A stretch of 64,000 nucleotides of DNA from Rhodobacterales bacterium (GTDB taxonomy: Bacteria > Pseudomonadota > Alphaproteobacteria > Rhizobiales > Stappiaceae). The stretch's first letter is position 1. Each line of letters opens with the position of its first letter. The notes beneath the pieces were generated by a model. It did no database searches and was not told the origin of the DNA. It saw only the letters and a program-made list of their open reading frames with translations. The DNA is taken from the NCBI GenBank assembly GCA_008107755.1, contig VIRH01000058.1:372001-436000 (forward strand). Reading direction: 5' to 3'. Shown here piece after piece: positions 1 through 8,393 of the stretch. The position numbers and the translations under genes are program-made.

Positions 1-1
1 C

Positions 2-427
2 GGACTGACCGGCATCCGGCTCTTCACGAAGCTGGTCGAAATGCCGCGCTCGGTGCTCATTCCGCTGATCATGCTTCTGTCGATCGTCGGCGCCTATGCG
101 GTCAACAATTCGATCACCGATGTCTACTGGATGCTCGGCTTCGGCCTTTTCGGGTATTTCATGCGCCACTACGGTTATCCGCTGGGGCCGGTGATCCTGG
201 GCGTCATTCTGTCCCGGCTTCTGGATGACAACTGGCGCCGGGCGATCATCTCAGAACGCGAGGACTTCTGGCGGTTCATGGAAGGCGTGCTGACAAGCCC
301 GCTGTCACTCGTCCTGTTCGTGTCGGTGGTCCTGATCTTCGTTTCGCAAACACCAGTGTGGACATGGGGAAAAGCCCTCCTGTCCGGTAGACCTCATAAG
401 GTATCCGGTAATGAACAACACGATTGA
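2..427 (+). CDS. Tripartite tricarboxylate transporter permease, TctA family (C-terminal part)
   Basis: The reading frame is already open at the window edge, so only about 141 C-terminal residues are visible of a family usually near 500. The segment shows several hydrophobic helices and the family-typical stretch MRHYGYPLGPVILGVIL, followed by an RRAI element and a last membrane span. TctA is the large inner-membrane subunit of solute-binding-protein-dependent secondary transporters for carboxylates. Its stop lies 17 bases inside aroE, so it is the upstream member of a coupled operon with shikimate dehydrogenase and dehydroshikimate dehydratase. From that I infer quinate, shikimate or a related acid as substrate. 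TctB and TctC would lie before the window. Family assignment is solid; substrate is inference. Confidence 0.85.
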   Translation, partial: GLTGIRLFTKLVEMPRSVLIPLIMLLSIVGAYAVNNSITDVYWMLGFGLFGYFMRHYGYPLGPVILGVILSRLLDDNWRRAIISEREDFWRFMEGVLTSPLSLVLFVSVVLIFVSQTPVWTWGKALLSGRPHKVSGNEQHD

Positions 428-1274
428 CCCCGCCAAAGGGCTGCAGCTCGGCCTGATCGGGGACAATATCGCACGCTCCAGATCTCCCCTGCTGCACCGC
501 CTTGCCGGCCGGCAGAACGGGATCGACGTCCGCTATGACCGGCTGGTCCCCGTGGATCTCGGCCTCGATTTCGAGGCGGTGTTCGAGCGCTGCAAGCGTG
601 AGGCATACCGGGGGATCAATGTCACCTACCCCTACAAGGAACGGGTCGCCGGGCTGGTCAGGATCGACAATCCGCTTGTGAAGGCGATGGGCGCCGTCAA
701 CACGGTGATCTTCGAAGGCGAGACGCCACGTGGATACAACACCGATTATTCGGGCTTCATGGAAGCCTACAAGCTGGTGCGCGGCTCTGCGCCAACCGGC
801 ACCGTGCTGATGATCGGCACCGGCGGCGTCGGCCGGGCCGTCGCCTTCGGGCTGGCCGCGCTCGGCACGCGGGAACTTCGCCTGGTCGACCGTGACCCGT
901 CGAAGGCCGAAGCACTAGCACAGGCGCTGGAAGCGGCAGCTCCCGACATGAAGATCACGATCTGGCTCGAAGCGGAAAAGGCAGCCGGTGGCGCAACGGG
1001 CCTGATCAACTGCACGCCCGTCGGTATGGTTGGCTACGAAGGAACACCGCTCGCACGCCCGTTCATGACAGGCGCTGAATGGGCCTTTGACGCGGTCTAC
1101 ACGCCAACCGACACGCAATTCCTCACCGACGCAGCCGAAGCGGGCCTTTCCGTCATCTCCGGCTGGGAGCTTTTTTTCTACCAGGGCATTCATGCCTGGA
1201 AGCACTTCTTGGATTTGCCGCTCGATGAAGCTGCGCTGCGAAGTGATTTGCTCAACACGGGAGACACCGTATGA
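411..1274 (+). CDS. aroE: Shikimate/quinate dehydrogenase, AroE family
   Basis: 287 residues, the usual length. The enzyme interconverts shikimate and 3-dehydroshikimate with NAD(P). The substrate-binding half carries SRSP near the N-terminus, NVTYPYKE with the catalytic lysine, and a GYNTDYSGF motif with the catalytic aspartate. A Rossmann glycine motif GTGGVGRA follows, and the C-terminal motif FYQGIHAW is typical. The start codon lies inside the end of the TctA gene, and the stop overlaps the next start by four bases. Because the neighbours are a carboxylate transporter and a dehydroshikimate dehydratase, this copy is more likely catabolic (quinate/shikimate use) than the biosynthetic AroE, but the sequence alone cannot prove direction or cofactor. 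Confidence 0.93.
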   Translation: MNNTIDPAKGLQLGLIGDNIARSRSPLLHRLAGRQNGIDVRYDRLVPVDLGLDFEAVFERCKREAYRGINVTYPYKERVAGLVRIDNPLVKAMGAVNTVIFEGETPRGYNTDYSGFMEAYKLVRGSAPTGTVLMIGTGGVGRAVAFGLAALGTRELRLVDRDPSKAEALAQALEAAAPDMKITIWLEAEKAAGGATGLINCTPVGMVGYEGTPLARPFMTGAEWAFDAVYTPTDTQFLTDAAEAGLSVISGWELFFYQGIHAWKHFLDLPLDEAALRSDLLNTGDTV

Positions 1275-3166
1275 AAACCGCCATCGCCACAGTCTCGATT
1301 TCCGGAGACCTGAAGGAAAAGCTGGCGGCCATCGCCGCGGCCGGGTTCGACGGGGTCGAGATCTTCGAGAACGACTTTCTAGCGTACGACGCAAGCCCGC
1401 GCGAGGTCGGGCAGATGGTGCGCGATCACGGACTGGAGATCTCGCTGTTTCAGCCGTTCCGTGATTTCGAGGGCATGCCCGAACCCCAGCGCACACGCGC
1501 TTTCGACCGCGCGGAACGCAAGTTCGACCTGATGCAGGACCTCGGCACGGATCTTGTGCTGATCTGCTCGAACGTCTCCCCGATATCGCTTGGCGGCATC
1601 GACCGCGCCGCGGACGATTTCCGCGCGCTGGGGGAACGGGCCGCCGCGCGCGACATCCGGATCGGTTACGAAGCCCTGTGCTGGGGGCGGCATGTCAACG
1701 ACCACCGGGACGCCTGGGAGATCGTCCGACGAGCCGACCACCCGAATGTCGGCCTCATCCTGGACAGCTTCCACACACTGGCACGCAAGATCGACCCCGA
1801 GACGATCCGAAGCATTCCGGGCAACAAGATCTTTTTCGTGCAGCTGGCGGATGCCCCGCAGATCTCGATGGATCTGCTTTACTGGAGCCGCCACTTCCGC
1901 AACATGCCCGGCGAAGGCGATCTCGATGTCACGGCCTTCATGCGCGCCGTCGCTGCGACCGGCTATGACGGCATGTTGTCGCTGGAGATCTTCAACGACC
2001 AGTTCCGCAGCGGATCGGCGCGCTCGATTTCCGCCGACGGGCACCGCTCACTGGTCTACCTGATGGACCAGGTCAGCCGGGTCGAACCGGACGTCCGGAT
2101 TGCAGTTCCCGACATGCCGGAACGCATTTCCGTCAACGGCATAGAATTTGTCGAATTCGCAACCAGCGATGCGGAAGCGGACAGCCTAGGCAGCGTGTTG
2201 CAGACCCTCGGCTTTGCAAAAACGGGACAGCACATTTCCAAGAAGGTGGAGCTCTGGCGACAGGGCGACATCAATATTGTCCTCAACACCGAGCACGAGG
2301 GCTTCGCGCATTCCTCCTATGTGACCCACGGAACCAACGTGTGCGACATCGGCCTGAAGGTCGAAGATGCGCAGGCGACGGTTGCCCGAGCCAAGGCGCT
2401 TGGCGCCTCCCCTTTCGAGCAGGCCGTCGGTCCGGGAGAACTTCAGATCCCGGCAATCCGCGGCCTGGGGGGCGGCGTCATGCATTTCGTGGACCGAAAG
2501 AGCGAGCTTGCCAAGCTCTGGGAGGTGGAGTTCACGCCCGTGACCGAGGGGAGCAGCGCTGAAGACGCCGGCCTGACAAGGATTGACCATGTCGCGGAGA
2601 CCATGGGCTACGGCGAGATGCTGACCTGGCTGCTCTTTTACACGTCGATCTTCGAGACGGAAAAGACCCCGATGGTCGATGTGGTCGACCCGGCCGGCCT
2701 CGTGCGCAGTCAGGCGGTGGAGAACAGTGAAGGCACCTTCCGGATCACGCTCAACGGTGCGGAAAACTACAAGACGCTTGCCGGCCATTTCCTGATGGAG
2801 AATTTCGGCTCCGCAGTCCAGCACCTTGCCTTCGAGACGAACGACATATTCGCCTCCGCCGCGGCGCTTTTGAAAAACGGCTTCAAGCCGCTGACGATCT
2901 CTCCCAACTACTACGAGGATCTCGATGCGCGGTTCGGGCTGGAAGAGGACTTTCTCGACGCGGTGAAAAGCCACGGAATTCTCTACGACCGGGATGATCA
3001 GGGCGGCGAGTACTTCCAGCTCTACAGCCCTTTCTTCGGCGAAGGCTTCTTCTTCGAGATCATCGAACGGCGGGGGGGTTATTCAGGATATGGCGCGGCC
3101 AATGCCCAGTTCCGTATCGCGGCCCAGAAACGGCACATGCGCGCCAAGGGTACGCCGAAACGGTAG
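1271..3166 (+). CDS. quiC: 3-dehydroshikimate dehydratase, fused TIM-barrel/HPPD-like (QuiC type)
   Basis: 631 residues in two parts. Residues about 1-280 form a sugar-phosphate isomerase-like TIM barrel with likely metal ligands in GYEALCWGRHVNDH, LILDSFHT and LSLEIFND. Residues about 290-631 resemble 4-hydroxyphenylpyruvate dioxygenase (VOC fold; motifs RIDHVAETM, YEQ-like ends and GEGFFFEIIERRGGY). This architecture and length match Pseudomonas-type 3-dehydroshikimate dehydratase, which makes protocatechuate. Databases often label such proteins 'sugar phosphate isomerase/HPPD'. ATGA overlap with aroE indicates translational coupling, and the pair completes shikimate to protocatechuate. The role of the HPPD-like half is not evident from sequence. 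Confidence 0.85.
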   Translation: MKTAIATVSISGDLKEKLAAIAAAGFDGVEIFENDFLAYDASPREVGQMVRDHGLEISLFQPFRDFEGMPEPQRTRAFDRAERKFDLMQDLGTDLVLICSNVSPISLGGIDRAADDFRALGERAAARDIRIGYEALCWGRHVNDHRDAWEIVRRADHPNVGLILDSFHTLARKIDPETIRSIPGNKIFFVQLADAPQISMDLLYWSRHFRNMPGEGDLDVTAFMRAVAATGYDGMLSLEIFNDQFRSGSARSISADGHRSLVYLMDQVSRVEPDVRIAVPDMPERISVNGIEFVEFATSDAEADSLGSVLQTLGFAKTGQHISKKVELWRQGDINIVLNTEHEGFAHSSYVTHGTNVCDIGLKVEDAQATVARAKALGASPFEQAVGPGELQIPAIRGLGGGVMHFVDRKSELAKLWEVEFTPVTEGSSAEDAGLTRIDHVAETMGYGEMLTWLLFYTSIFETEKTPMVDVVDPAGLVRSQAVENSEGTFRITLNGAENYKTLAGHFLMENFGSAVQHLAFETNDIFASAAALLKNGFKPLTISPNYYEDLDARFGLEEDFLDAVKSHGILYDRDDQGGEYFQLYSPFFGEGFFFEIIERRGGYSGYGAANAQFRIAAQKRHMRAKGTPKR

Positions 3167-3232
3167 ACCGGGCGCGGTTCCTGGACAGAGGACGGCCCTT
3201 CGGCGAGGCTGTCCGCGGGACCGAAGAAAAGG

Positions 3233-4249
3233 TCACGGCGTTTCGCCCAGCGCCCGCCAGGCCCGGATCGCAAATCTCTGCGCCAGCGGACCGTAGCGCG
3301 CGGCCTCGGGATCAGCGGCGTTGCCTGAGGCCGCGCGGTCGGCGATGCCAACGAAGATCACCGCGAAACGATAGAGTGCGAACGCGACATGAAACGGGTC
3401 CGGTGCCGGAACGGCGGGCAGGATGTTGCGATAGGCGGCGATGAACTCCGCTTCCGATGGAATGCCCTCGCTCTCCTCTCCCATGATGCCCCCGTACTCG
3501 TCCGGTGCCGTGTGCCAGGGCATGCAGCAGAAGCCGAGATCGGCAAGGGGATGGCCGAGCGTCGAGAGTTCCCAGTCCAGCACGGCGACGACGCGTGGCT
3601 CGGTCGGGTGAACCAGCATGTTGCCAAGACGGAAGTCGCCATGAGCAATGGATGTCAGCCCATCGTCTTCCGGCATCAGGGCCTCCAACCGATCGGCCAG
3701 CGTGTGCAGCACCCGCTCCTTGCCGGCCGGCGACGCCTTGAGCTGCGACGTCCAGCGGTGGTGCTGGCGCGCGAAATAGTTGCCGGGGCGGCCGTAGTCG
3801 GAAAGCCCGATGTCCGCCGGATTGACGCGGTGGAGAGCGGCGAGGGTTTCCGCCATCGAAAGATAAAGTTGCCTGCGCTGCGAGGGCGCAAGACCCGGCA
3901 ACCGACAGTCTGAAAAGACCCGCCCTGCCACGAAGTCCATGAGATAGAACGGCGTCCCGAGGATCGTGCTGTCTTCTTCGTAGAGGATGGTTTCTGGAAC
4001 CGGAACATCGGTCTGCCGGAGCGCCGTCATGATGCGGTACTCTCGATCGATGGCGTGAGCGCCGCGCAGGATCTCGCCATTGGGCTGCTTTCGCAACACC
4101 ATCTTTCTATCGCGATGGCAGACCACATAAGTCGGGTTGGACTGTCCTCCACCGATGCGTTCAAGCGCCATATCGCCGGTGCCGAAGCGCCTGTTCAGGT
4201 AACCTCCCAGTACTCCTAACTCAAAATCGGAAGCGATATTATCGCTCAC
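3233..4249 (-). CDS. Phosphotransferase family protein (APH/choline-kinase fold; LvaA or ACAD10/11 kinase-like)
   Basis: 338 residues. The kinase fold is recognised by [14 protein letters not shown] (catalytic loop with Asp) and [20 protein letters not shown] (metal-binding Asp), both typical of the aminoglycoside-phosphotransferase superfamily subgroup that sits beside acyl-CoA dehydrogenases. The start overlaps the acyl-CoA dehydrogenase stop by four bases, so the two are coupled. In animals the equivalent domains are fused in ACAD10/ACAD11, and in Pseudomonas LvaA phosphorylates 4-hydroxyvaleryl-CoA. By that analogy I infer phosphorylation of a hydroxyacyl-CoA, not antibiotic resistance. 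The small LvaB partner is not visible here. Confidence 0.85.
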   Translation of the reverse strand: MSDNIASDFELGVLGGYLNRRFGTGDMALERIGGGQSNPTYVVCHRDRKMVLRKQPNGEILRGAHAIDREYRIMTALRQTDVPVPETILYEEDSTILGTPFYLMDFVAGRVFSDCRLPGLAPSQRRQLYLSMAETLAALHRVNPADIGLSDYGRPGNYFARQHHRWTSQLKASPAGKERVLHTLADRLEALMPEDDGLTSIAHGDFRLGNMLVHPTEPRVVAVLDWELSTLGHPLADLGFCCMPWHTAPDEYGGIMGEESEGIPSEAEFIAAYRNILPAVPAPDPFHVAFALYRFAVIFVGIADRAASGNAADPEAARYGPLAQRFAIRAWRALGETP

Positions 4250-5460
4250 GACACTTCCTCCGAAACCGGCCAGCGGAAGAAATCGCGCCCTTCCGCACCA
4301 AGGTGCCGGGTCAGCACCATGCGGTGAACCTCGTCAGCCCCGTCAACAAGCCGTGCCTGACGGGCGTAGCGGTAGACCCATTCAAGTATCGTATCCCTGG
4401 AATAACCGCGCGCACCGTTGATCTGGATCGCGGTGTCGGCGGCGCGGTGCAGCAGATTGGCGACGTGCACCTTGGCCATGGAAACCTCCTTTTGAGCATA
4501 GCCACCGTGATCCAGTTCCCACGCCGCTTTCATCACCAGAAGCCGGCCCACCTCGATATCGGCACAGATCGTTCCCAGCATGATCTGAACGCTCTCGCGG
4601 TCCGCCAGCCGGACCCCGAAGCCCTCGCGCGAATGGGCATATTCCATCGCTATTTCGACACAGCGCCTGGCAAGCCCCAGCCAGCGCATGCAATGGGTCA
4701 GGCGCGCGACGCCGAGGCGCGTCTGCACGACCTTCAGTCCGCGCCCCTCCTCCAGCACCACGTTGCGGCGGGGAATACGCAATCCGTCGAAGATGAGTTC
4801 ACAGTGTCCGCCGTGCTCTTCCGGACCCATGATGGGAATGCGCCGTGTGATTTCCCAACCCGGATCGTCCCGATGAAAGAGAAAGCATGTATGGCCGCGC
4901 CGCGGATCGTCGGACGTGCGCGCCACCAGCATGAAATGCTCTGCCTCTTCCGCCCCGGTGATGAACCACTTGTGGCCATGAATGACATAGTCATCGCCGT
5001 CCTGCGTCGCCGTGGTCCGCATCATTCCCGGATCGGAACCGCCACCGGGATGGGGCTCGGTCATGGCAAAGGCCGAACGGACCCTTCCCTCCACTACAGG
5101 CTTCAGCCACCAGTCTTTCTGCTCCGGCGTTCCAAGAGCCTCCAGCACCATCATGTTGCCGTCGTCCGGGGCGGCTGAATTGAAGACGACCGGTCCGAAG
5201 ATCGAGCGGTTCATTTCCTCATAACAGACGGCCATGCCGACACGGCCAAGCCCCCGGCCACCGGTCTCCGGTGCGAGCTGAAGGCACCACAGCCCCTCAC
5301 CCTTGGCCTTAGACCTGAGGTCCTCGAGGAGATCCGGCCGGATATTCTCGTGCGGATCGTAATTGTCCCTGTCAGCCTCGAGCGGCAGCAACTCGGTCTC
5401 GACGAACGCGGCAATCTGGCGGCGGATGCCGTCAATCTCTGGGGAAATGGTGAAATCCAT
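4246..5460 (-). CDS. Acyl-CoA dehydrogenase, ACAD10/11 (LvaC)-like
   Basis: 404 residues from the ATG at 5460, nine bases after the SDR stop and preceded by GAGGCCTCCC. An in-frame upstream extension is arginine-rich shadow sequence and was discarded. FAD-dependent acyl-CoA dehydrogenase motifs are present: [23 protein letters not shown], and the C-terminal [18 protein letters not shown]. At the site of the usual catalytic base (YEG in medium-chain enzymes) the protein reads [10 protein letters not shown], giving Asp373 instead of Glu. That DGxDEVH pattern is typical of ACAD10/11-type proteins. With the coupled kinase downstream it probably acts on a phosphorylated hydroxyacyl-CoA. Substrate chain length is unknown. 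Confidence 0.88.
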   Translation of the reverse strand: MDFTISPEIDGIRRQIAAFVETELLPLEADRDNYDPHENIRPDLLEDLRSKAKGEGLWCLQLAPETGGRGLGRVGMAVCYEEMNRSIFGPVVFNSAAPDDGNMMVLEALGTPEQKDWWLKPVVEGRVRSAFAMTEPHPGGGSDPGMMRTTATQDGDDYVIHGHKWFITGAEEAEHFMLVARTSDDPRRGHTCFLFHRDDPGWEITRRIPIMGPEEHGGHCELIFDGLRIPRRNVVLEEGRGLKVVQTRLGVARLTHCMRWLGLARRCVEIAMEYAHSREGFGVRLADRESVQIMLGTICADIEVGRLLVMKAAWELDHGGYAQKEVSMAKVHVANLLHRAADTAIQINGARGYSRDTILEWVYRYARQARLVDGADEVHRMVLTRHLGAEGRDFFRWPVSEEVS

Positions 5461-5468
5461 GGGAGGCC

Positions 5469-6203
5469 TCACAGGCTGGAAACGAGATGACCGCCATCGA
5501 CGGCGATGATGGAGCCGGTCATGTAGTCGGCACCGTCGGAACACAGGAGGCGAAGGGGAGCATCGAGATCACCCAGCCGGCCGAGACGCCTCTGGGGAAT
5601 GCGCTGAACCAGCTTCCTGCCGGCCTCGGTTGCGAAGAAATCCGCGTTGAGCGGCGTTTCGATATAGCCGGGACAAAGCGCATTAACGCGTATGCCGTAG
5701 CGCGCCCATTCCAGGGCCAGTGCTTTGGTCAGCTGGACGACAGCGGCCTTCGAGGCAGCATAGGCAGCGACACCTCCGGCCACCCGAAGGCCGAGGATGG
5801 AGGCAACGTTCACGATCGCGCCGCCCGTCTCCTGCATGTGGCGGGCGGCCTGCTGCGCAACAAGAAAGACGCCTTTCAGATTGGTATCGAAAACGCTGTC
5901 GAAATCCGCCGGATCCTGCGTCAGCGCCGAACCGCTGTTGCTGATCCCTGCATTGTTGATCACCACATCAAGCGGGCCATCCAGCTTTGAAAACGTCCTT
6001 TCGACCGAGCCCGGATCGGTCACGTCCATCTCCATGACCCGAGCAGAACCGCCACCCTCAGTGATATCGCGCGCGATTTGATCGAGTCGCCCTATCCGGC
6101 GCGCAACAAGAATTACACGGGCCCCATCCGCGGCAAGTATCCTTGAAAAATGCTCCCCCAGGCCACTCGACGCGCCCGTGACCATGATCGTCTTCGCTGA
6201 CAT
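5469..6203 (-). CDS. Short-chain dehydrogenase/reductase (LvaD/FabG-like)
   Basis: 244 residues starting at 6203, preceded by a strong ribosome site AGGGAGGGG. Classical SDR: cofactor motif TGASSGLGEH, NNAG, catalytic Ser in NVASILG, and YAASK with Tyr and Lys, followed by the PG turn and a DGG C-terminal region. ARRIGRL after the second strand suggests NADP preference, but this is weak. It is the first gene of a tight minus-strand unit with the acyl-CoA dehydrogenase and kinase. In the levulinate pathway an SDR reduces the 4-keto acyl-CoA before phosphorylation; that role fits here. A generic 3-hydroxyacyl-CoA dehydrogenase is the alternative. Confidence 0.88.
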   Translation of the reverse strand: MSAKTIMVTGASSGLGEHFSRILAADGARVILVARRIGRLDQIARDITEGGGSARVMEMDVTDPGSVERTFSKLDGPLDVVINNAGISNSGSALTQDPADFDSVFDTNLKGVFLVAQQAARHMQETGGAIVNVASILGLRVAGGVAAYAASKAAVVQLTKALALEWARYGIRVNALCPGYIETPLNADFFATEAGRKLVQRIPQRRLGRLGDLDAPLRLLCSDGADYMTGSIIAVDGGHLVSSL

Positions 6204-6603
6204 TTGCCCCTCCCTGACAATAACGCCGCAAGCCAATTGACCCAACTTACCGAACGCCAATTGTCCGGCAATCCTACTTTCGGTTTTTCCGGTCAGCTTT
6301 GTGTCTAACGACGCTGGGCGGCACCAGGGTAGTCGGGCCTCGGGTCAGGAGCGTATTGTTGTCATGGGCCACGCCAGTAAACGCGTATCCGAAACAGCCG
6401 AAGACCTGCACCCTTCCGCTAACTGGGCAAGCAGTGGTCGACCGCGCTATGACCAATCTCGGCACTTCGATATCGTCGAAGGCAGGTCGTGCATCGCAGA
6501 CACGGCGTCCGGTGTATCGCGAGGTACCAACCTCGCACGGATCAGGGCAGTGATGGTGGTGCCGGAACAGGATCAAACACGGCCGGGATAAAGGGAGAAA
6601 GTC
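6204..6603. promoter_or_regulatory. 400-base divergent intergenic region between SDR and thiolase genes
   Basis: No convincing gene lies here: the short open frames lack codon structure and ribosome sites. It must hold promoters for both divergent units. The one clear structure is the inverted repeat at 6519-6536. A ribosome site GGGAGAAAG precedes the thiolase ATG. Confidence 0.5.
6519..6536. repeat. Perfect inverted repeat, possible operator
   Basis: GCGAGGT-ACCA-ACCTCGC: two 7-base arms with a 4-base spacer, 67 bases before the thiolase start. Position and symmetry suit a repressor or activator site for the divergent fatty/hydroxy-acid genes. No regulator gene is adjacent. Confidence 0.4.
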
Positions 6604-7785
6604 ATGACGAACACTGTGGTCATCGCATCGGGCGTGCGCACCGCGATCGGGGATTTTGGCGGGGCACTGTCAAACACCTCCCCATGCGACCTGGCGGCTG
6701 CCGTCGCGCGCGAGGCTATCCAGCGCGCCGGCATCGATGCCGGCGACGTGGCGCAGACCGTTTTCGGCAATGTCATCCATACGGCGCCGGAGGACATGTA
6801 CCTCAGCCGCGTCGCCGCGATCCGCGCCGGTGTCCCGGAAACCTCCCCTGCCCTGACGCTGAACCGCCTCTGCGGGTCAGGCCTTCAGGCGGTCGTCAGC
6901 GCCGCGGAACAGATCATGCTCGGCAATGCCGAGATTACCCTTGCCGGCGGATCCGAATGCATGAGCCGGGCGGGCCACCTGGTTTCGCAGGCACGCAGAG
7001 GCCAGAAGATGGGGGACTTCTCCGCGGTCGACATGATGATAGGCGCGCTGAACGACCCGTTCGGCAACGGCCACATGGGCATCACGGCGGAAAACGTCGC
7101 CGACCGCTACAGCATCGACCGGGCTGCCCAGGACGAATTCGCCCTTGAATCGCATCGCAGAGCTGCCAGGGCCATTGCCGACGGCCGGTTCCAGGACCAG
7201 ATCCTTTCCATCACCGTCCGCAAGGGTCGGGAAGAAGTTGCCTTTGAGACCGACGAGCATGTGCGCGCCGAAATATCCCTGGAAGATCTGGAAAAACTGC
7301 GCGCGGCGTTCCGAAAGGACGGCTCAGTGACGGCAGGCAACGCCAGCGGCATCAATGACGGTGCCGCGGCCGTGATCCTGATGAGCGAGGATGCCGCACG
7401 CTCCAAAGGTGCAAAGCCACTCGCGCGGATCGTGGCTTATGGTCTTGGCGGTGTTGCACCGGATGTCATGGGGCTCGGGCCGGTTCCCGCCACCAGACAG
7501 GCGCTCAAAAGAGCCGGCCTCGGTGTCGACGACCTCGACGTGATCGAATCCAACGAAGCCTTTGCAGCCCAGGCCTGCGCCGTCTCGATGGAGCTGGGCC
7601 TGCCGTCAGACAAGGTCAATCCGAATGGCGGCGCGGTGGCGCTCGGCCATCCGGTCGGCGCCTCCGGTGCGATCATTCTGGTCAAGCTTGCCTACGAACT
7701 ACAGCGCACGGGCGGGCGCTACGGCCTTGCCACGATGTGCATCGGCGGAGGCCAGGGCATCGCGATGATCATCGAGCGGCTCTGA
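6604..7785 (+). CDS. Thiolase (acetyl-CoA C-acetyltransferase / acyltransferase)
   Basis: 393 residues, standard thiolase length. The nucleophile Cys90 sits in LNRLCGSGLQAV. The C-terminal half has ESNEAFAAQACA, NPNGGAVALGHPVGASGA (His) and CIGGGQGIAMI (second catalytic Cys). The enzyme makes or cleaves 3-ketoacyl-CoA. Divergent placement from the SDR/acyl-CoA dehydrogenase/kinase unit suggests it performs the last thiolytic step (for example 3-ketovaleryl-CoA to acetyl- and propionyl-CoA), though acetoacetyl-CoA chemistry (PhaA-like) cannot be excluded. Confidence 0.92.
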   Translation: MTNTVVIASGVRTAIGDFGGALSNTSPCDLAAAVAREAIQRAGIDAGDVAQTVFGNVIHTAPEDMYLSRVAAIRAGVPETSPALTLNRLCGSGLQAVVSAAEQIMLGNAEITLAGGSECMSRAGHLVSQARRGQKMGDFSAVDMMIGALNDPFGNGHMGITAENVADRYSIDRAAQDEFALESHRRAARAIADGRFQDQILSITVRKGREEVAFETDEHVRAEISLEDLEKLRAAFRKDGSVTAGNASGINDGAAAVILMSEDAARSKGAKPLARIVAYGLGGVAPDVMGLGPVPATRQALKRAGLGVDDLDVIESNEAFAAQACAVSMELGLPSDKVNPNGGAVALGHPVGASGAIILVKLAYELQRTGGRYGLATMCIGGGQGIAMIIERL

Positions 7786-7895
7786 GCACCGCATATCCGG
7801 TGAACGTCGTTTTATCCGAGCGGAGAGATGGCGCTTAACGACCCGACGGATCGCGGGCCTTGGCGTCTGCCGACCGCAATCCGTCGTTTGAAATC

Positions 7896-7962
7896 ACGCG
7901 TTTGCAGACTTGCCCGGCGCGGGACATGCCTGCAAAGGCGCAATTTGTGAGATCAAACGCGT
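7896..7962. terminator. Nested inverted repeats between convergent genes
   Basis: ACGCGTTTG (7896-7904) pairs with CAAACGCGT (7954-7962), and the overlapping TTTGCAG (7901-7907) pairs with CTGCAAA (7930-7936). They lie between the thiolase and the ABM gene, both ending here. There is no U-tract, so termination is a guess. Confidence 0.3.
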
Positions 7963-8375
7963 CAGCGGGTCAGGTAAAATCCGGCTAGAACCGGGGCAAA
8001 GGTGAGTTTCGCCCCGCTCAGCTTCTGACGCCACTGCGCTTTTTTGTCATCCGACCAGGCCGTATAGAGAACCAGCTCCGTCGGCGCGACCAGTGTGCCC
8101 TCGTTCAGCTTGGCGACATGCTCCTGAACCGCCGGATTATCGAAATGTGCCGCGAAGGCGTCGGAATCCTCGAAGATCTCGAGCCAGCGGTAGGTGACCG
8201 CATCCGCCGTTTCCTTCACCCGTGTGAGCGCATGAACAAGCATGCCCGGCTCGCTGTCCTTGACCTTGTCGTCAATCACGACCCCGGCAGCTTCATAGTC
8301 GGCGCAGCGGTCTGGGTGGACATGCTCGAAGGCTTCCATGACCAGAATCCGGCCTGCGTTTTCGCTCTGGCTCAT
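7962..8375 (-). CDS. Antibiotic biosynthesis monooxygenase (ABM)-domain protein
   Basis: 137 residues from the ATG at 8375, chosen because GAGGAAAG sits six bases upstream; an ATG five codons earlier falls on that site. The protein has the ferredoxin-like ABM pattern: EAFEHVHPDRCADYEAA, VKDSEPGMLVHALTRV, YRWLEIFEDSDAFAAHFDNPAVQEHV. ABM-fold proteins include heme/quinone monooxygenases and the isomerase LsrG of autoinducer-2 breakdown. It is the last gene of the deoxy-sugar operon, 18 bases after the ABC ATPase gene, so it probably acts on a sugar-derived intermediate. No specific activity can be assigned. Confidence 0.75.
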   Translation of the reverse strand: MSQSENAGRILVMEAFEHVHPDRCADYEAAGVVIDDKVKDSEPGMLVHALTRVKETADAVTYRWLEIFEDSDAFAAHFDNPAVQEHVAKLNEGTLVAPTELVLYTAWSDDKKAQWRQKLSGAKLTFAPVLAGFYLTR

Positions 8376-8393
8376 TGTGTCTTTCCTCATGTT

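Noticed and set aside
3183..3214. GGACAG/CTGTCC stem between quiC and the kinase gene as terminator
   Set aside because: Six base pairs with a 20-base loop and no U-tract is too weak to call.
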